NCBI GenBank assembly: GCA_014843695.1
Contig: CM026404.1
Span: forward strand, 57,833,931 to 57,897,930
Origin: Archivesica marissinica
Taxonomy: Eukaryota > Mollusca > Bivalvia > Venerida > Vesicomyidae
Direction: 5' to 3'
Length of the DNA: 64,000 bases
The notes beneath the pieces were generated by a model. That model saw only the letters and a program-made list of their open reading frames with translations, made no database searches and was not told the DNA's origin. Each line of letters begins with the position of its first letter. Positions within the stretch are counted from its first letter, which is position 1. Both the position numbers and the translations under genes were made by a program. Shown piece after piece: positions 20,427 through 32,745 of the stretch.

Positions 20427-21036
20427 GAGGTTATAAAACTTTTCTCAGATCTCAAACTCGAGAAATTTGATTGGTTGATTGTGAGTTTCACACTTAGCTG
20501 AACCAATCAGAAGCTTGAGACTGAGTTTGATTGGTTGATTGTGAGTTTCCCACTTAGCTGAACCAATCAGAAGCTTGAGACTGAGTTTGATTGGTTGATT
20601 GTGAGTTTCCCACTTAGCTGAACCAATCAGAAGCTTGAGACTGAGTTTGATTGGTTGATTGTGAGTTTCACACTTAACTGAACCAATCCGAAGCTTGAGA
20701 CTGAGTTTGATTGGTTGATTGTGAGTTTCACACTTAGCTGAACCAATCAGAAGCTTGAGACTGAGTTTGATTGGTTAATTGTGAGTTTCACACTTAGCTG
20801 AACCAATCAGAAGCTTGAGACAGAGTTTGATTGGTTGATTGTGAGTTTCACACTTAGCTGAACCAATCAGAAGCTTGAGACTGAGTTTGACTGGTTGATT
20901 GTGAGTTTCACACTTAGCTGAACCAATCAGAAGCTTGAGACTGAGTTTGATTGGTTGATTGTGAGTTTCACACTTAGCTGAACCAATCGGAAGCTTGAGA
21001 CTGAGTTTACGATTGGAGAACAGTTTAATAGCCTCC
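20427..21036. mobile_element. MITE expanded into a 60-bp satellite
   Basis: The left end GAGGTTATAAAAC and right end TTTAATAGCCTCC match a TIR family also present near 49242, 49394, 49537 and 53453. Inside, from about 20461 to 21008, a 60-bp unit with TTGATTGGTTGATTGTGAG and AACCAATCAGAAGCTTGAGA is repeated about 9 times. Confidence 0.8.
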
Positions 21037-21290
21037 AGTCATGGACATTCCTGTTTGATAAACATATGTAACTGATTGTATTATCTGCTATAACATGAGC
21101 CAAAACACCGATACAAATCAAACTCACTCACCTTCAATGATGGAAATGATCCACTTTCTTGTAGTTTCTGATGTATCCGTTTTGTCTAATTATTATATTG
21201 GTTGTTCTTTCTCCAATCGCTCTACATCTTGAATTGTATTTCAAACAAAGATCTAGCGCATTAACGTTGTTCTAAACACAGTCAACACGT

Positions 21291-21518
21291 GGAAGTCGTG
21301 ATAGCGCAGTGGAAGAGCGTTCGCTTCAGGTGCGAAAGGTCCGAAGTTCGAGCCCCGCTGGAGCTGGCCCCGTAACGACTGTGCCCTTAGGCAAGGCGTT
21401 TCCACTGCTCTCTTCCTCGTGGCGATGGATTCCAGCAGGAATGAGGTCTCGAGAGTGATTAATATAAGTTGTAAGAACTTGTTTCGCAATCGAGCTAAAA
21501 TAAATTTGTATAAACTAA
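21291..21518 (+). mobile_element. SINE family 2 copy
   Basis: Full-length: GTCGTGATAGCGCAGTGG head, AGTTCGAGCCCC B box, AGGCAAGGCGTTT core and tail. Confidence 0.9.
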
Positions 21519-22816
21519 TAGCATAATATTGCGAATTTCAAATTAACATTGTTCTAAACATAGTCATCTATGAACATAATAGTTCATAGCATAATGTTGC
21601 GAATTTCAAATTAAAATATACTGTATTATGAATAAAATGCATGCTGTCATATAAAATTAATATGAAAATAAATTTTAAAAATAGCAGCCATTAAAATCGT
21701 AAGCAACAATAAATGATGTACATTTATATATCTAGCTATAGAAGCTAAAAACACATTTTAATAAAACAATTTACAACCACCGATACTCTGTTGTGTGGGC
21801 TCGGGTTCACAACCTCTCTGTTATGTCACCGTATCCACTTCACCGCGGATGCTACAACTAAACCGCTAGAAGTAATAAATGATGCACAGGAAGCTGTTGC
21901 AGACAAGACGTACGGATGATAATTGGACGACAGTAGCTAAGTAGCATCGAAACTAGCAACATCCAATGTTGACTGTCAAGAAGCGGTCACACAAGCTAAT
22001 AATGCCAATAAACAAACTTGAAACTTGAAATGAATAAGCATACGTATACATGGTTGAGGGCTAAATATAAAGACCATTCTAAAATCTTAACAATTTCACA
22101 CAGTGTCCTATAGTGACATTAACATATGACTGAAATTATTTGAATCATGCATCGTTTTAACAATGCTACACGTGTTATAGACTGTACGACTGTTTTATTG
22201 TTAACTGCATGGTATAAGCTTCATGCAGCCATGTGATACGTGCATACTATGATCGCTAAATAATGGTGTGTTAGTCTGATTGAATCCTGCATTTCGTTTC
22301 GGTAAGATCCACTCAGGTTTATAGTGTGCGCTTATCACGGATATTAATACTGGTGCATCGGTATTATAGATGAATATGTGTGGTTTATGTACATGTACAT
22401 ATACATGTATGAGTATATTTATATTCATATACAAATATGTGTATGTTATACTAGAACTACTGTGTGTGTACCAGTGTAATATCATTGTGAAGGCATGTAC
22501 TTTATTTGCATCGTAAATTGTATGCCTTTCTCTGTAAATATCATATGTATAGATATGTACTTGACGTGCATTGTACCTATGCGTTGTATAATTGTCAAGT
22601 ATATTGTAATTTGTATTAGATTGTGTTCTTTGTAAATTAGATGTTTATGTTTATATTGTATGTGGCTCTCCCTGCAGTGGAGGAAATAAAGTTATCTATC
22701 TTGCAACATTACATCTAATGTCGATAACACGAGAGTAGATTGACGAACTTTTGGCGATCAGTGTATGCTACTAAGTACAAGCAACAAGTAGTGCGCATAT
22801 ACATATACTACTGATA
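21519..22816. other. Intergenic, AT-rich
   Basis: A segment around ATTGTTCTAAACATAGTC and GCATAATGTTGCGAATTTCA at 21520-21615 duplicates sequence near 21264 and 21522. At 22660-22705 CTCCCTGCAGTGGAGGAAAT followed by AAAGTT resembles a retroposon 3' end. No exon seen. Confidence 0.35.
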
Positions 22817-23201
22817 CAGGCCCGTAACTTGTGGGATGGGCTCGAACGACGGCCCCATAATTCCCCGATATCAACTTTTTCTTTTTCATGCACTATAATA
22901 GAAAGCTTACACAGTTACTATAATAATATTGATGCAAGCAACACATGGGAAGAGTTTATAAGAGGCTTTCTCTGAACTTTCTCTATATGCTGTCGTTTGT
23001 TTAGCTATGTACACATTTAACCGTCAAATAATGATGCCGTATGTTGTGCTCCGTCATTGCCCAGAATGCAGGAAATGGCGTTTCAGACAATCTAGATTTC
23101 AAAATGTTCAGGGGGCGTTTCCCGGGACCCTCCTAACAGCCTCGGTCTAGTCGGGACCTAGAAACGACTCTAATAAAAAAAAAACGCTGACTACGGGCCT
23201 G
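22817..23201. mobile_element. hAT-like MITE
   Basis: Ends CAGGCCCGTA and TACGGGCCTG are perfect 10-bp inverted repeats, of a type common in hAT-derived MITEs. The interior has GGGCTCGAACGACGGCCCC. No clear 8-bp duplication was found. Confidence 0.55.
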
Positions 23202-23635
23202 TTGCCTGTATTGAACACGATATAATATAGAATAGTAATCCCATCTTGGGTATAAAAAGATATTTCCACCAGCAAAATTAGTAATTTGTATTCACTCTAT
23301 TTTATAATTTATCATAACACGCTCGTGGGAAAAAGAGTGGAATGCGTTGCCATGGCTACTTACAGTGAAGTGACTATTATGTTTTAGCACGCTTACTGGC
23401 GAGGTAACCATCACACACGATAAGGAATGCACAGTTTCGTGCGTGGGACGGTATACGCCTAGAGTAGATTCATTTCATGTTTTAATGTAAACGCCCAGAG
23501 TCATAACGCATATAAGTCATATACAAGTATTAAAGAAAATCCATGCTAGATCGAATCTACATCGGCGTGAAAACTAATCATTCATAGTTTTTTTCCTGAA
23601 ATTTGTGCGGATATAAATAAATTAATTAATTGAAG

Positions 23636-23852
23636 ATGGGGTTTAATACATCGTCTGTGTGGATTAAGGTGGCGTTTGTGTGTCTGCTCCTTGGTACTTT
23701 ATTGTTTGTGATAGGATTCGCGACCGTTTCATGGATGAGCAACTCGCGTGACGACTACGGATTGTGGAGGTGGAAGTCATGTGGATACCGGGCACGCACG
23801 TGCTCCTCGTACCCGATTACTTCCGGTGTACTGGCAGCCGCAGGATGGGAAG
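23636..23852 (+). CDS. Claudin-like gene, exon 1
   Basis: Begins ATGGGG, donor GAAG|GTAAAA, phase 1 out. Encodes helix 1 and the GLW-C-C loop. Confidence 0.88.
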
Positions 23853-26800
23853 GTAAAACTAATCATAACAACTAGTTTACACGATCATGGAATAGGTCTG
23901 TTATTGATATAGTGGTCTGGGATTGGTTGAAAAAGTGTAGGGAAGCCCTTAAGAGTTATTGATACATGAACTGATTGGCTGAGTAGATATTGTCAGCAAT
24001 AGTGAAAATGACTTCTAAATATTAAAATACAATATATGAGCTGCATTTTGGAAATATTTTAGAATATTTGCATACTATTTGGTGACAAATAAACAACACC
24101 ATATTATAAATGCAGGTGTCATTGCAACATTCACCACCAAATTACCTTCAGAGTAGGGGGTGGGTGCCTTTAGTGGGAAATAAAACAAATCGCAATCGGT
24201 CAACCCCATTGAAATTTGACATTTTCTTGTGGCTCAAAGGCCAGTCTGTTGAAAACTACTGTATTTTGTGCCAAACTGCATTTGGGGAAATCTAATGGCA
24301 ATGTGTGTTATAATGGTTGTTTATGGAAATTGCAATAGCGGTGTCTGACCTATATCAACCTCTGTGACAGGATATAGTGTAATCCAACAATACCCTCTTT
24401 ACCCACTCGGACTGCTCTTCAAAGGATCACCCTATGCAAGGCGACACAACATTCGTCGTTGATGTTAAGGCGATACGACACTCGTCATTGATGTTTAGGC
24501 GATACAGCACTCGTCATTGATGTTAAGCGACGATACACGTAACACGGACATTGAGCACAAAGTACAATGCAACATGTCTTCACTTATTTCAAGTTCGCAG
24601 GTTCGATCCTCCGTCTGACCCTAATAAAATCAGTCTTTCAGATGGGACTTTAAACCGAGGTCTCGTGTCGGTGCTGTACACCGTGCACGTAAAAGAACCA
24701 GAGGAGACTCTGGAATGGGTCTCTGTCTGTATCATTGCACTATCCTCCAACAATCTAAAATGACTAATCCCTTCAGGAGGCGTCGCTCATATGGGCAACC
24801 GGTAGCGACGATAAATAAACGTAAAACACACCCACTTATTCCAATTGAATTTCGTTGTCCATTGCACCAATCTTGTGTAGTAAAATGTGTTGTTATAAAT
24901 ACTATCGGGTTTTTGTTTTATTATTCATTTTTATTCCACATGATTTCTTAACTCATTAACAGTAATAATACTGCTCATAGTGAATGTGCATCATTAGTGC
25001 ATTCATGATTCGATTTTAATAAGACACATGCAGTCTAGAATAGAGCTAGTTGTGGAAGTCGTGATCGCGCAGTGGATGCGCGTTCGCTTCAGGTGCGAAA
25101 TGTCCGTAGTTCGAGCCACGCTGGAGCCCTTAGGCAAGGCATTTAAATTCCACGTTGCCTCTTCTCTCTCCCTCGTGACGACGGATTCTATCAGGAATGA
25201 TGTCTTGAGAATGATTAATATAGGTTATAAGAACTTGTTTCGCAATCGAACTAAAATAAATTTGTATAAACTAGAATAGAGCTCTATTCCATCAAACTAC
25301 GAATATTTCGGACTAAAAACATTTTTTGGTGGATATCTTTCTGAAAAAAATACTATCGGGTTACATCGGTTGTCGGGTTTATTACAGACCTTGAAATCCT
25401 GGTAGGGATTGGAATGTACTGCTTTTGTTCATTTCCTGTAACTAATTGCTCACGTTATTTCGGAAGAATGTATAGCAGCAAAGCTAAATTAACACGTGCT
25501 ATGTAGGCTATATCTTTTTGTTTCTTGCGAGATTACTTCGTACACGAATACGTCTGTTGGGGCCGAAGAACTTAACCCTTTCAACACCACATACCTCTAA
25601 ATAGGCTAACAAAATCTGCACTTTTTGCCAGTAAAATTGCTATTTTTAGAGAAAAATTACCCATTTTGATAAATGAACTGTTCCAAATGTAATTTTCTTA
25701 TTAATTTATTGGTCTAAAAATATGATGCACCAGTCCATGTCAGTTACTTGGGGTTGAATGGGTTAAGAGTTACACATATTATGCATACACCATGTATACG
25801 ATACGTGTAGATGTAAACGATAACATTTCGGATGCTAGATCTAGTACACCAGTAGCTTCAGTGTCATAATACACTGCACATACCACTTTATATATGTGAA
25901 CATACATTAACATGCAACTTGCTACTGCCATACATACCCACCCATTGGAATATGAGCACAAAGCAACAGCGGCAGTACAATCGAAACTTTTAGTGGCGTC
26001 CGTGGTCCAGTGGTAGAGCGTCGGATTTGGAATCGAGCAGTCCCGAGTTCGATACTCGGTCAGACCACGTATGTGCACATTGCTTAGTACTGGTTAACCG
26101 CTTTGGTCGGCTAAGTATGCCCAAGAAAACATGTCTAGGTCGCCTCAATGGGTTTGAAATTAATGGAACATACATACATACATAAATACATACATACATA
26201 TATATATCTCTGAACTTGATCGAAAAATGAGTTCACCTCTCTGAATCAGATCAACATATGAGTTCACCTTTATCACTGCTCCTCATTATTCGTATAATTG
26301 TCTTCCGGAAAAACATAACTTCTCTGTAACACACGTCAAATACCAGGTGTAGTTCTAACATATGTATGCCGACATAGCGGAGACGTTTCAACATGTTATC
26401 ACATCTTGCCAGGCCGCCATGTATATTTAGTCTAGCTAGAGACACGGATTCCTACACTATCTCTCTGTAAATTAATTAGACTAGAGACTAGCAAGTTGTT
26501 CAGTTATGTTTTTCTTCTATTATTTTTACCACAATATAGCTCCAATGTATTGACGAGCAAAGTGGAATATTCTAAGAGTGTATTTTACGTTTATTTATCG
26601 TCGCTACCGGTTGCCCATATGAGCGACGCCTCCTGAAGAGATTTGTCATTTTAGATTTTGGAGGATAGTGCATGATACAGACATAGACCCATTCCAGAGT
26701 CTTCTCTGGTTCTTTTATGTGCACGGTGTCCAGCACCGACACGAGACCTCGGTTTAACGTACCATCTGAAAGACTGTTAATTGTATTATGTTCAGACAGG

Positions 26801-28977
26801 GAATCGAACCTGCGATCCCTGGATTACCAGTGCAGCGTGTTACCACTGGACTCCAATATTCTAAGAGTGGTCATATATACAAGACGTCGTACAATACACG
26901 CGTATTTTACTGAACGGTGCATTTGGAAAATAACATACTTTGCTACGACGGATCTGTAGTCCAGTGGTAACACGTTGGACTGGTAATCCAGGTATCGCAG
27001 GTTCGATCCCCCGTCTGACCCTAATAAAATTAACAGTCTTTCAGAACGGACATTAAACCGAGGTCTCGTGTCGGTGCTGTACACCGTGCACGTAAACGAA
27101 CCAGAGGAGACTCTGGAATGGATCTCTGTCTGTATCATTGCACTATCCTCCAAACATCTAAAATAACTAATCACTTCAGGAGGCGTCGCTCATATGAGCA
27201 ACCGGTAGCGACGATAAATAAACGTAAACACACACAACCTTTGCTACGATTGCTGATACAATCCGACTTCTTGGCAATGTGTGAAACTAATTCTGAAATC
27301 CACACTGCAGTGATGCGTAATTTCTTTGTCGACACATCGTATTCGTTTAACAGACATTTCCTGTTTGTTAGGTAAAGCATGTATATAATACACTGTACTG
27401 TCAGACATATGTTATTCAAGGGAGTAGCTTCCTTTAGACCATGTATGCAGTTGTATACACATATTCCTGAACATGTGAATCGATCGAAACGCCCACACTG
27501 CGATAGAAGGCCAAGGAATGGTTTAAATAGTTGCTAACTATCTTCGTTATTCATACATGTTTTCACATGTGCATATTTTGATCAAATCATAGAGGTGTGA
27601 ACGGTCCGGAGTTCGAGCCCCACTGGAGCCGTTACGATTGTGCCCTTAGTCAAGGCATTTAAATTCCACATTACCTTTTCTCTCTCCTTCATGGGGATGG
27701 ATTCCGTCAGGAATGAGGTCTCGAGAGTGATTAATATAAGTTGAAAGAACTTGTTTCACAATCGAGCTAATTAAATTTATATAAACTATAAACTATTTTA
27801 GCCAAACTGTATACGCTCCTGTTACGTAGTTTATAGGTTGGTACTGTGTGTAATTTTTATTTTAGTTTAATTATATCTTATTGCAAATATTTTACTTTAC
27901 AGGTTGGTATCGCATCACGCAAGTGTTTGAGACGTTGGGGTTGATTTGTCAAGGCATAGCTCTTCTTGTTATCTTCCTGTTCATCTTCGTGGACAACATG
28001 AGAAAACGATCCGCGCTTATGGCCATCATCGTCTTCAGTTTTGTTGCAGGTTAGAATAACTTGTTTATTTTACATTTTTGAGTTGACATGGAAACCCGTT
28101 TATTTTTTGTTTTCATATTTACATACTCAGAAACATAAATACAATTTCGACTTATTACAGTTTAACATTCGAAATACTTTCGAAACACAGCTACAGAGTT
28201 CTAACATTATAGAGATATATCTGTTTATGTAAACATAGGATGAGAAACAGTGTAGGATATAGAACATACATTACTAAACAAATTCCAATATGCAGTTTTC
28301 ACTTGCAGCTCTATTATATCGTTTAGTTTATACAAATTTATTTTAGCTCGATTGCGAAACAAGTTCTTGCAACTTGTATTAATCACTCTCGAGACCTCAT
28401 TCCTGATGGAATATATCGCCACATGGGAGAGAGAAGAGGCAACGTGGAATTTAAATGCCTTACATAAGGGCACACTCGTAACGGCTCCAGCGGGGCTCGA
28501 ACTCGGGACCTTTCGCACCTGAAGCGAACGCGCATCCACAATGAGTGACATGACCGTATAATACTATAATAAACAACAACAACAACAACAACAACATTTA
28601 TTCAACATTAAGCAAAATTACAATGCTTCCAGTCTATTATAAATAGTATATAAACATAACATGTAATGTAATGACAACATGAAACATGAGTCCTACACGT
28701 GGTATCTTAAGCAAAGTGAAGATTATCATAATTATCATATTTTAATAATTTGTTTTTGTTTTTTTTGTTTTTTGTTTAAACAATAAGTTACGTTTACATT
28801 TTATAATGCATGTTTGTTTTTTTGTTTATTGCAGTTGTGTGTATGCTGATTGGCTTTATAATATTCAACAGCAACTTCAACTATCTGTCCATCGGATGGT
28901 CCATGGGCATCGCTATCACCGGGTGTATTCTTACCTTTGTAGCTGGTGTCATGGGTGTGATCGACCTGAATAAATAG
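23636..28977 (+). CDS. Claudin-like four-helix membrane protein
   Basis: Three exons (23636-23852, 27903-28049, 28835-28977) join in phase 1 to a 168-residue protein. Four hydrophobic segments are visible: about residues 9-31 (VAFVCLLLGTLLFVIGFATV), then ICQGIALLVIFLFIFV, ALMAIIVFSFVAVVCMLIGF and IAITGCILTFVAGVMGVI. The first extracellular loop holds the claudin/PMP22 pattern W..GLW..C..C (SWM then DYGLWRWKSC and RTC). Length is slightly short for claudins because the C-tail is only DLNK and there is no PDZ-type ending. The predicted role is septate/tight-junction or related membrane organisation, by family. The start ATG has A at -3 and G at +4. Both introns are full of SINEs. Confidence 0.88.
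23853..24592. other. Claudin-like gene, intron 1, left part
   Basis: No exon seen. A short degenerate tandem repeat of about 36 bp (GGCGATACGACACTCGTCAT, three copies) lies at 24438-24535. Confidence 0.5.
24593..24833 (+). mobile_element. SINE family 1, 5'-truncated
   Basis: Starts just before the B box (GCAGGTTCGATCC); core and tail complete. Confidence 0.87.
25048..25270 (+). mobile_element. SINE family 2 copy
   Basis: Flanked by 13-bp target duplications CTAGAATAGAGCT (25035-25047 and 25271-25283). Confidence 0.9.
25284..25992. other. Intron 1 of claudin-like gene, no feature
   Basis: AT-rich, no exon or repeat recognised. Confidence 0.35.
25993..26185 (+). mobile_element. SINE family 4 copy
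   Basis: Head TCCGTGGTCCAGTGGTAGAG, B box GAGTTCGATAC, body GCTTAGTACTGGTTAACCGC, tail (CATA)n. Near-identical head to 12733. Confidence 0.78.
26581..26854 (-). mobile_element. SINE family 1 copy
   Basis: Bounded by 15-bp target duplications AATATTCTAAGAGTG (26566-26580 and 26855-26869). Confidence 0.92.
26949..27238 (+). mobile_element. SINE family 1 copy
   Basis: Bounded by 11-bp target duplications CTTTGCTACGA (26938-26948 and 27239-27249). Confidence 0.92.
27594..27790 (+). mobile_element. SINE family 2, 5'-truncated
   Basis: Starts in the head after the A box (GGTGTGAACGGTCCGG) and runs through to the tail. Confidence 0.85.
27903..28049 (+). CDS. Claudin-like gene, exon 2
   Basis: 147 bp, acceptor TTTTACTTTACAG, donor TTGCAG|GTTAGA, phase 1 in and out. 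Encodes helix 2, the short basic turn DNMRKRSA and the start of helix 3. Confidence 0.9.
28325..28545 (-). mobile_element. SINE family 2 copy
   Basis: Minus copy, tail to head, in intron 2 of the claudin-like gene. An (AAC)n microsatellite follows at 28571-28595. Confidence 0.88.
28835..28977 (+). CDS. Claudin-like gene, exon 3
   Basis: 143 bp, acceptor TTTATTGCAG, stop TAG at 28975-28977. Encodes the rest of helix 3, the second extracellular loop and helix 4. Confidence 0.9.
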
Positions 28978-29180
28978 AGGACATGCATTCAACGTACACC
29001 ATGCAACAGTTGCCACAATAGCCAGGAATACTGTGTATACGCGCGGTTGTATTTCTAAATGCAAAACATTGACGGGTTTTGAACTTGCATGTCGTACGAC
29101 TTGTGTGGTAGTCGTTGTCGTACTTTCAGATATGAGCTCATTGATATATGATAGTACGATAAATGTATGGGGACAACGCA

Positions 29181-29471
29181 GGCGGATCTGTAGTCCATTG
29201 GTTAACACACCGGACTGGTAATCCAGGGATCGCAGGTTCGATCCCCCGTCTGATCCTAATAAAAATAACAGTCTTTCAGATGTGAATTTAAACCGATGTC
29301 TCATGTCGGTGCTGTACACCGTGCACGTTAAAGAACCAGAGAAGACTCTGGAATGGGTCTCTGTCTGTATCATTGCACTATCCTCCAAAAATCTAAAATG
29401 ACTAATCTCTTCAGGAGGCGTCGCTCATATGGGCAACCGGTAGCGACGATAAATAAGCGTAATACACACGC
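29181..29471 (+). mobile_element. SINE family 1 copy
   Basis: Bounded by 14-bp target duplications ATGGGGACAACGCA (29167-29180 and 29472-29485). Confidence 0.92.
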
Positions 29472-29789
29472 ATGGGGACAACGCAAGTAGCCAGGTTTAA
29501 TGATCAGTATGCCATTATCTACGCCTAACACTTAAAAACATTTTACAACAGTTCTCTGTATATATGCTTACACCGAGCAAGGACGCCCACATAAGTTTCG
29601 GGGGGGGGGGGGCGCTGTGTCCTTTCATACGCCTATTTTGTATCAAGATGTGTAAAGATGATAATATACATAAACGCTATAATAAGTTACTACATTAATT
29701 TTAATAATCTTTATGCAATAGTCCCACTGACGTAGCAAAACAATGTGGCTAAGAATGTGTAGGGAGTTCATAGGCGGTCAGAAAGTGCC

Positions 29790-29992
29790 TGGAAATGTTT
29801 ACTGTACCAGAAGCTGTCTGGAAATGTTTACTGTATCAGAAACTGTCTGGAAATGTTTACTGTACCAGAAGCTGTCTGGAAATGTTTACTGTATCAGAAG
29901 CTGTCTGGAAATGTTTACTGTATCAGAAGCTGTCTGGAAATGTTTACTGTATCAGAAACTGCCTGGAAATGTTTACTGTATAAGAAACTGCC
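29790..29992. repeat. 29-bp tandem repeat, about 7 copies
   Basis: Units contain CTGGAAATGTTTACTGTA with TCAGAAGCTGT or CCAGAAGCTGT. The array abuts a truncated SINE. Confidence 0.9.
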
Positions 29993-29993
29993 T

Positions 29994-30257
29994 GTCGCTA
30001 CCGGTTGCCCATATGAGGCCTCCTGAAGAGATTAGTCATTTTAGATTTTTGGATGTTAGTGCAATGATACAGACAGAGACCCATTCCAGAGTCTCCTCTG
30101 GTTCTTTTACGTGCACAGTGTACAACACCTACACGATACCTCGGATTAAAGTCCCAACTGAAAGACTGTTCATTTTATTAGAGTCAGACGGGGGATCGAA
30201 CCAGCAATCACTGGATTACCAGTCCAACGTGTTAACCACTGGGCTACAGATCCGTCT
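29994..30257 (-). mobile_element. SINE family 1, tail-truncated
   Basis: Minus copy that begins inside the tail hairpin (TCGCTACCGGTTGCCC), directly at the end of the 29-bp array. Confidence 0.85.
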
Positions 30258-30718
30258 GTTAAAATAGGGTAAACATATATTTATCATTATATTTATGCGA
30301 ATGAAGTGTGAAAGTATACGTCATACTGACGTCATGAGATAATGGTGTTTAGCAATAAGTGCCTAGAATAATAGAATGTTCAGTTATACTGTGTCATATA
30401 TCAGAATCACCAAATTACATAAGTATATCTCACACATGGAGATGGTATTGTTGTAGTCTCCGCTGCCTGTTCGTCCGTCTTGTTTGTCCGCGCTTCATAT
30501 CTAAAACCTAGTGTCGGAGTTTCACGAAGCACCACACATCAGCATGAATTCTGGGTATTCATATCACCATTGTGTTTCTCTATGCTGATTTTTGATGGAG
30601 TTGTCGGTCTTTGAAAATTCTAAATATAGATTGTTCCGAACTTATTCCGCTAATACGTGCGGATTAGGTGCAGTGCCAAACGCCAAAACGCCAACTAAAG
30701 CTGTGCATATAGTCGTCT

Positions 30719-31291
30719 GTGTATGTGTGTGTGTTTTACGTTTATTTATCGTCGCTACCGGTTGCCCATATGAGCGACGCCTCCTGAAGAGATTAGTTAT
30801 TTTAGATTTTTGGAAGACAGTGCAATAATACAGACATAGACCGATTCCAGAGCCTCCTCTGGTTCTTTTACGTGCACGGTGTAAAGCACCGAAACGAGAC
30901 TTTGGTTTAAAGTCCCATCTGAAAGACTGTTATTTGTATTAGGGTCAGACGCGATATCGAACCTGCGATTACCAGACCAATGTGTTAACTACTGGACTTG
31001 TGTGTTTTACGTTTATTTATCGTCGCTACCGGTTGCCCATATGAGCGACGCCTCCTGAAGATATTAGTCATTTTAGATTTTGGAGGATAGTGCAATGATA
31101 CAGACAGAGACCCATTCCAGAGTCTCCTCTGGTTCTTTTACGGGCACGGTGTAAAGCACCGACACGAGACCTCGGTTTAACGTCCCATCTGAAAGACTGT
31201 TAATTTTATTGGCGTCAGACGTGGGATCGAACCTGCGATCCCTGGATTACCAGTGCAGCGTGTTACCACTGGACTACAGATCCGTCAGTTT
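30719..31291 (-). mobile_element. Two SINE family 1 copies head-to-tail in one target duplication
   Basis: Two minus copies at 30719-31002 and 31003-31291. The only matching direct repeat is ATATAGTCGTCT at 30707-30718 and 31292-31303, outside the pair. The left copy's head is decayed (part of the region around the B box is missing); the right copy is complete. Confidence 0.85.
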
Positions 31292-31303
31292 ATATAGTCG
31301 TCT

Positions 31304-31800
31304 CGTTCGATACATTGATTGTTAAAGGTGTTATCGCCATTTGAAGATTATAGCATATTATATATGCTAGCCATATAGCCGACGCTCGATGATGTATGTA
31401 CTAGCGAGGACTGATCAGAACGAATGCTAGTATTCCAATTCGTCGTTGAGTACAGCCTGGTTGGTTTAAACATATTTATTTTCTATTCATGTACATGCTT
31501 GTTTGCAACAATTGAAATAAGGAATTAGACAGAAAGCTATACAGCTTATGGTTGTTCCTAAATAATTTACACAAATATTTCATGGCATGGCTATTTACAA
31601 GGTCAATACTACGTTTTGTTATGTATATATAGGGAAGATGTAATGCTTACAAAGCTTAATTCATGATATCTAAATTAATTTTGTGATACACAAGAGTACA
31701 GAGCTTGAACAGTGGTGGTGGGGGGGGGGGATAATTAACTGAAAGAAAACCAACAAATGGCAGATGATGAAAGAGACACACAAACAGGATATAGAGAAAG
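31304..31800. other. Intergenic, no feature
   Basis: AT-rich; a run of 10 G at about 31719. No exon seen. Confidence 0.35.
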
Positions 31801-31802
31801 GC

Positions 31803-32255
31803 CTGGTATCCTAGTAACGGTGGCATGGTATCCTAGTAACGGTGGCATGGTATCCTAGTAACGGTGGCATGGTATCCTAGTAACGGTGGCATGGTATCCT
31901 AGTAACGGTGGCATGATATCCTAGTAACGGTGGCATGGTATCCTAGTAACGGTGGCATGGTATCGTAGTAACGGTGATATGGTATCGTAGTAACGGTGAC
32001 ATGGTATCGTAGTAACGGTGGCATGGTATCGTAGTAACGGTGGCATGGTATCGTAGTAACGGTGGTATGGTATCGTAGTAACGGTGACATGGTATCGTAG
32101 TAACGGTGGCATGGTATCGTAGTAACGGTGGTATGGTATCGTAGTAACGGTGACATGGTATCGTAGTAACGGTGGCATGGTATCGTAGTAACGGTGGCAT
32201 GGTATCGTAGTAACGGTGGTATGGTATCGTAGTAACGGTGACATGGTATCGTCCT
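31803..32255. repeat. 22-bp tandem repeat, about 20 copies
   Basis: Unit GGTATCCTAGTAACGGTGGC plus AT. The left seven or so copies carry TCCTAG; the rest carry TCGTAG, with GTGGC, GTGAC and GTGGT variants. Confidence 0.95.
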
Positions 32256-32589
32256 TATTGTGCATTCATGTGAAACACAGTTTGACCAGACCGGTCCGGC
32301 TAAGGATGGGACTGACTCATCAGCTTGCGAAGCATGACTAGTACAACTGTTAATTTTATCAGCGATATTTTTTCCATCGCCTGCGCAACATCCGGACGAC
32401 GCCGCCATGGAGACTTGAGTTAGACAGTGTGTTTCTGGAGGCTAGTGCAACATGCAGCAGACATCTACATGATATGTTTACAACTCCTACGTACAGCACC
32501 GATACACGTGACCTCTGCTGTAGCCACATTTGAATGACTATCAAGGTTATTATGTTGAATTGTTGCTCAATAAGCAGCCCCGATCCGTT

Positions 32590-32745
32590 GCCATTGTCGT
32601 TACGATTGTGCGCTTAGGCAAGGCACTTAAATTCCACACTGCCTCTTCTCTCTCCCTCAACTATTCCATCTCAAGAGCGATTACTCTGACGTTGTAAAAA
32701 CATGTTTCGCAATCGAGCTAAAATAAATGTGTATAAGCTATATAT
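32590..32745 (+). mobile_element. SINE family 2 fragment
   Basis: Core (GTTACGATTGTGCGCTTAGG) and tail only, with internal deletions. Confidence 0.75.

Noticed and set aside
29743..30267. 174-codon + strand ORF
   Set aside because: Composed of the 29-bp array and a reversed SINE.
31899..32408. Minus-strand ORFs reading RYHATVTTIPCH repeats
   Set aside because: By-product of the 22-bp array (three frames over 66 bp).
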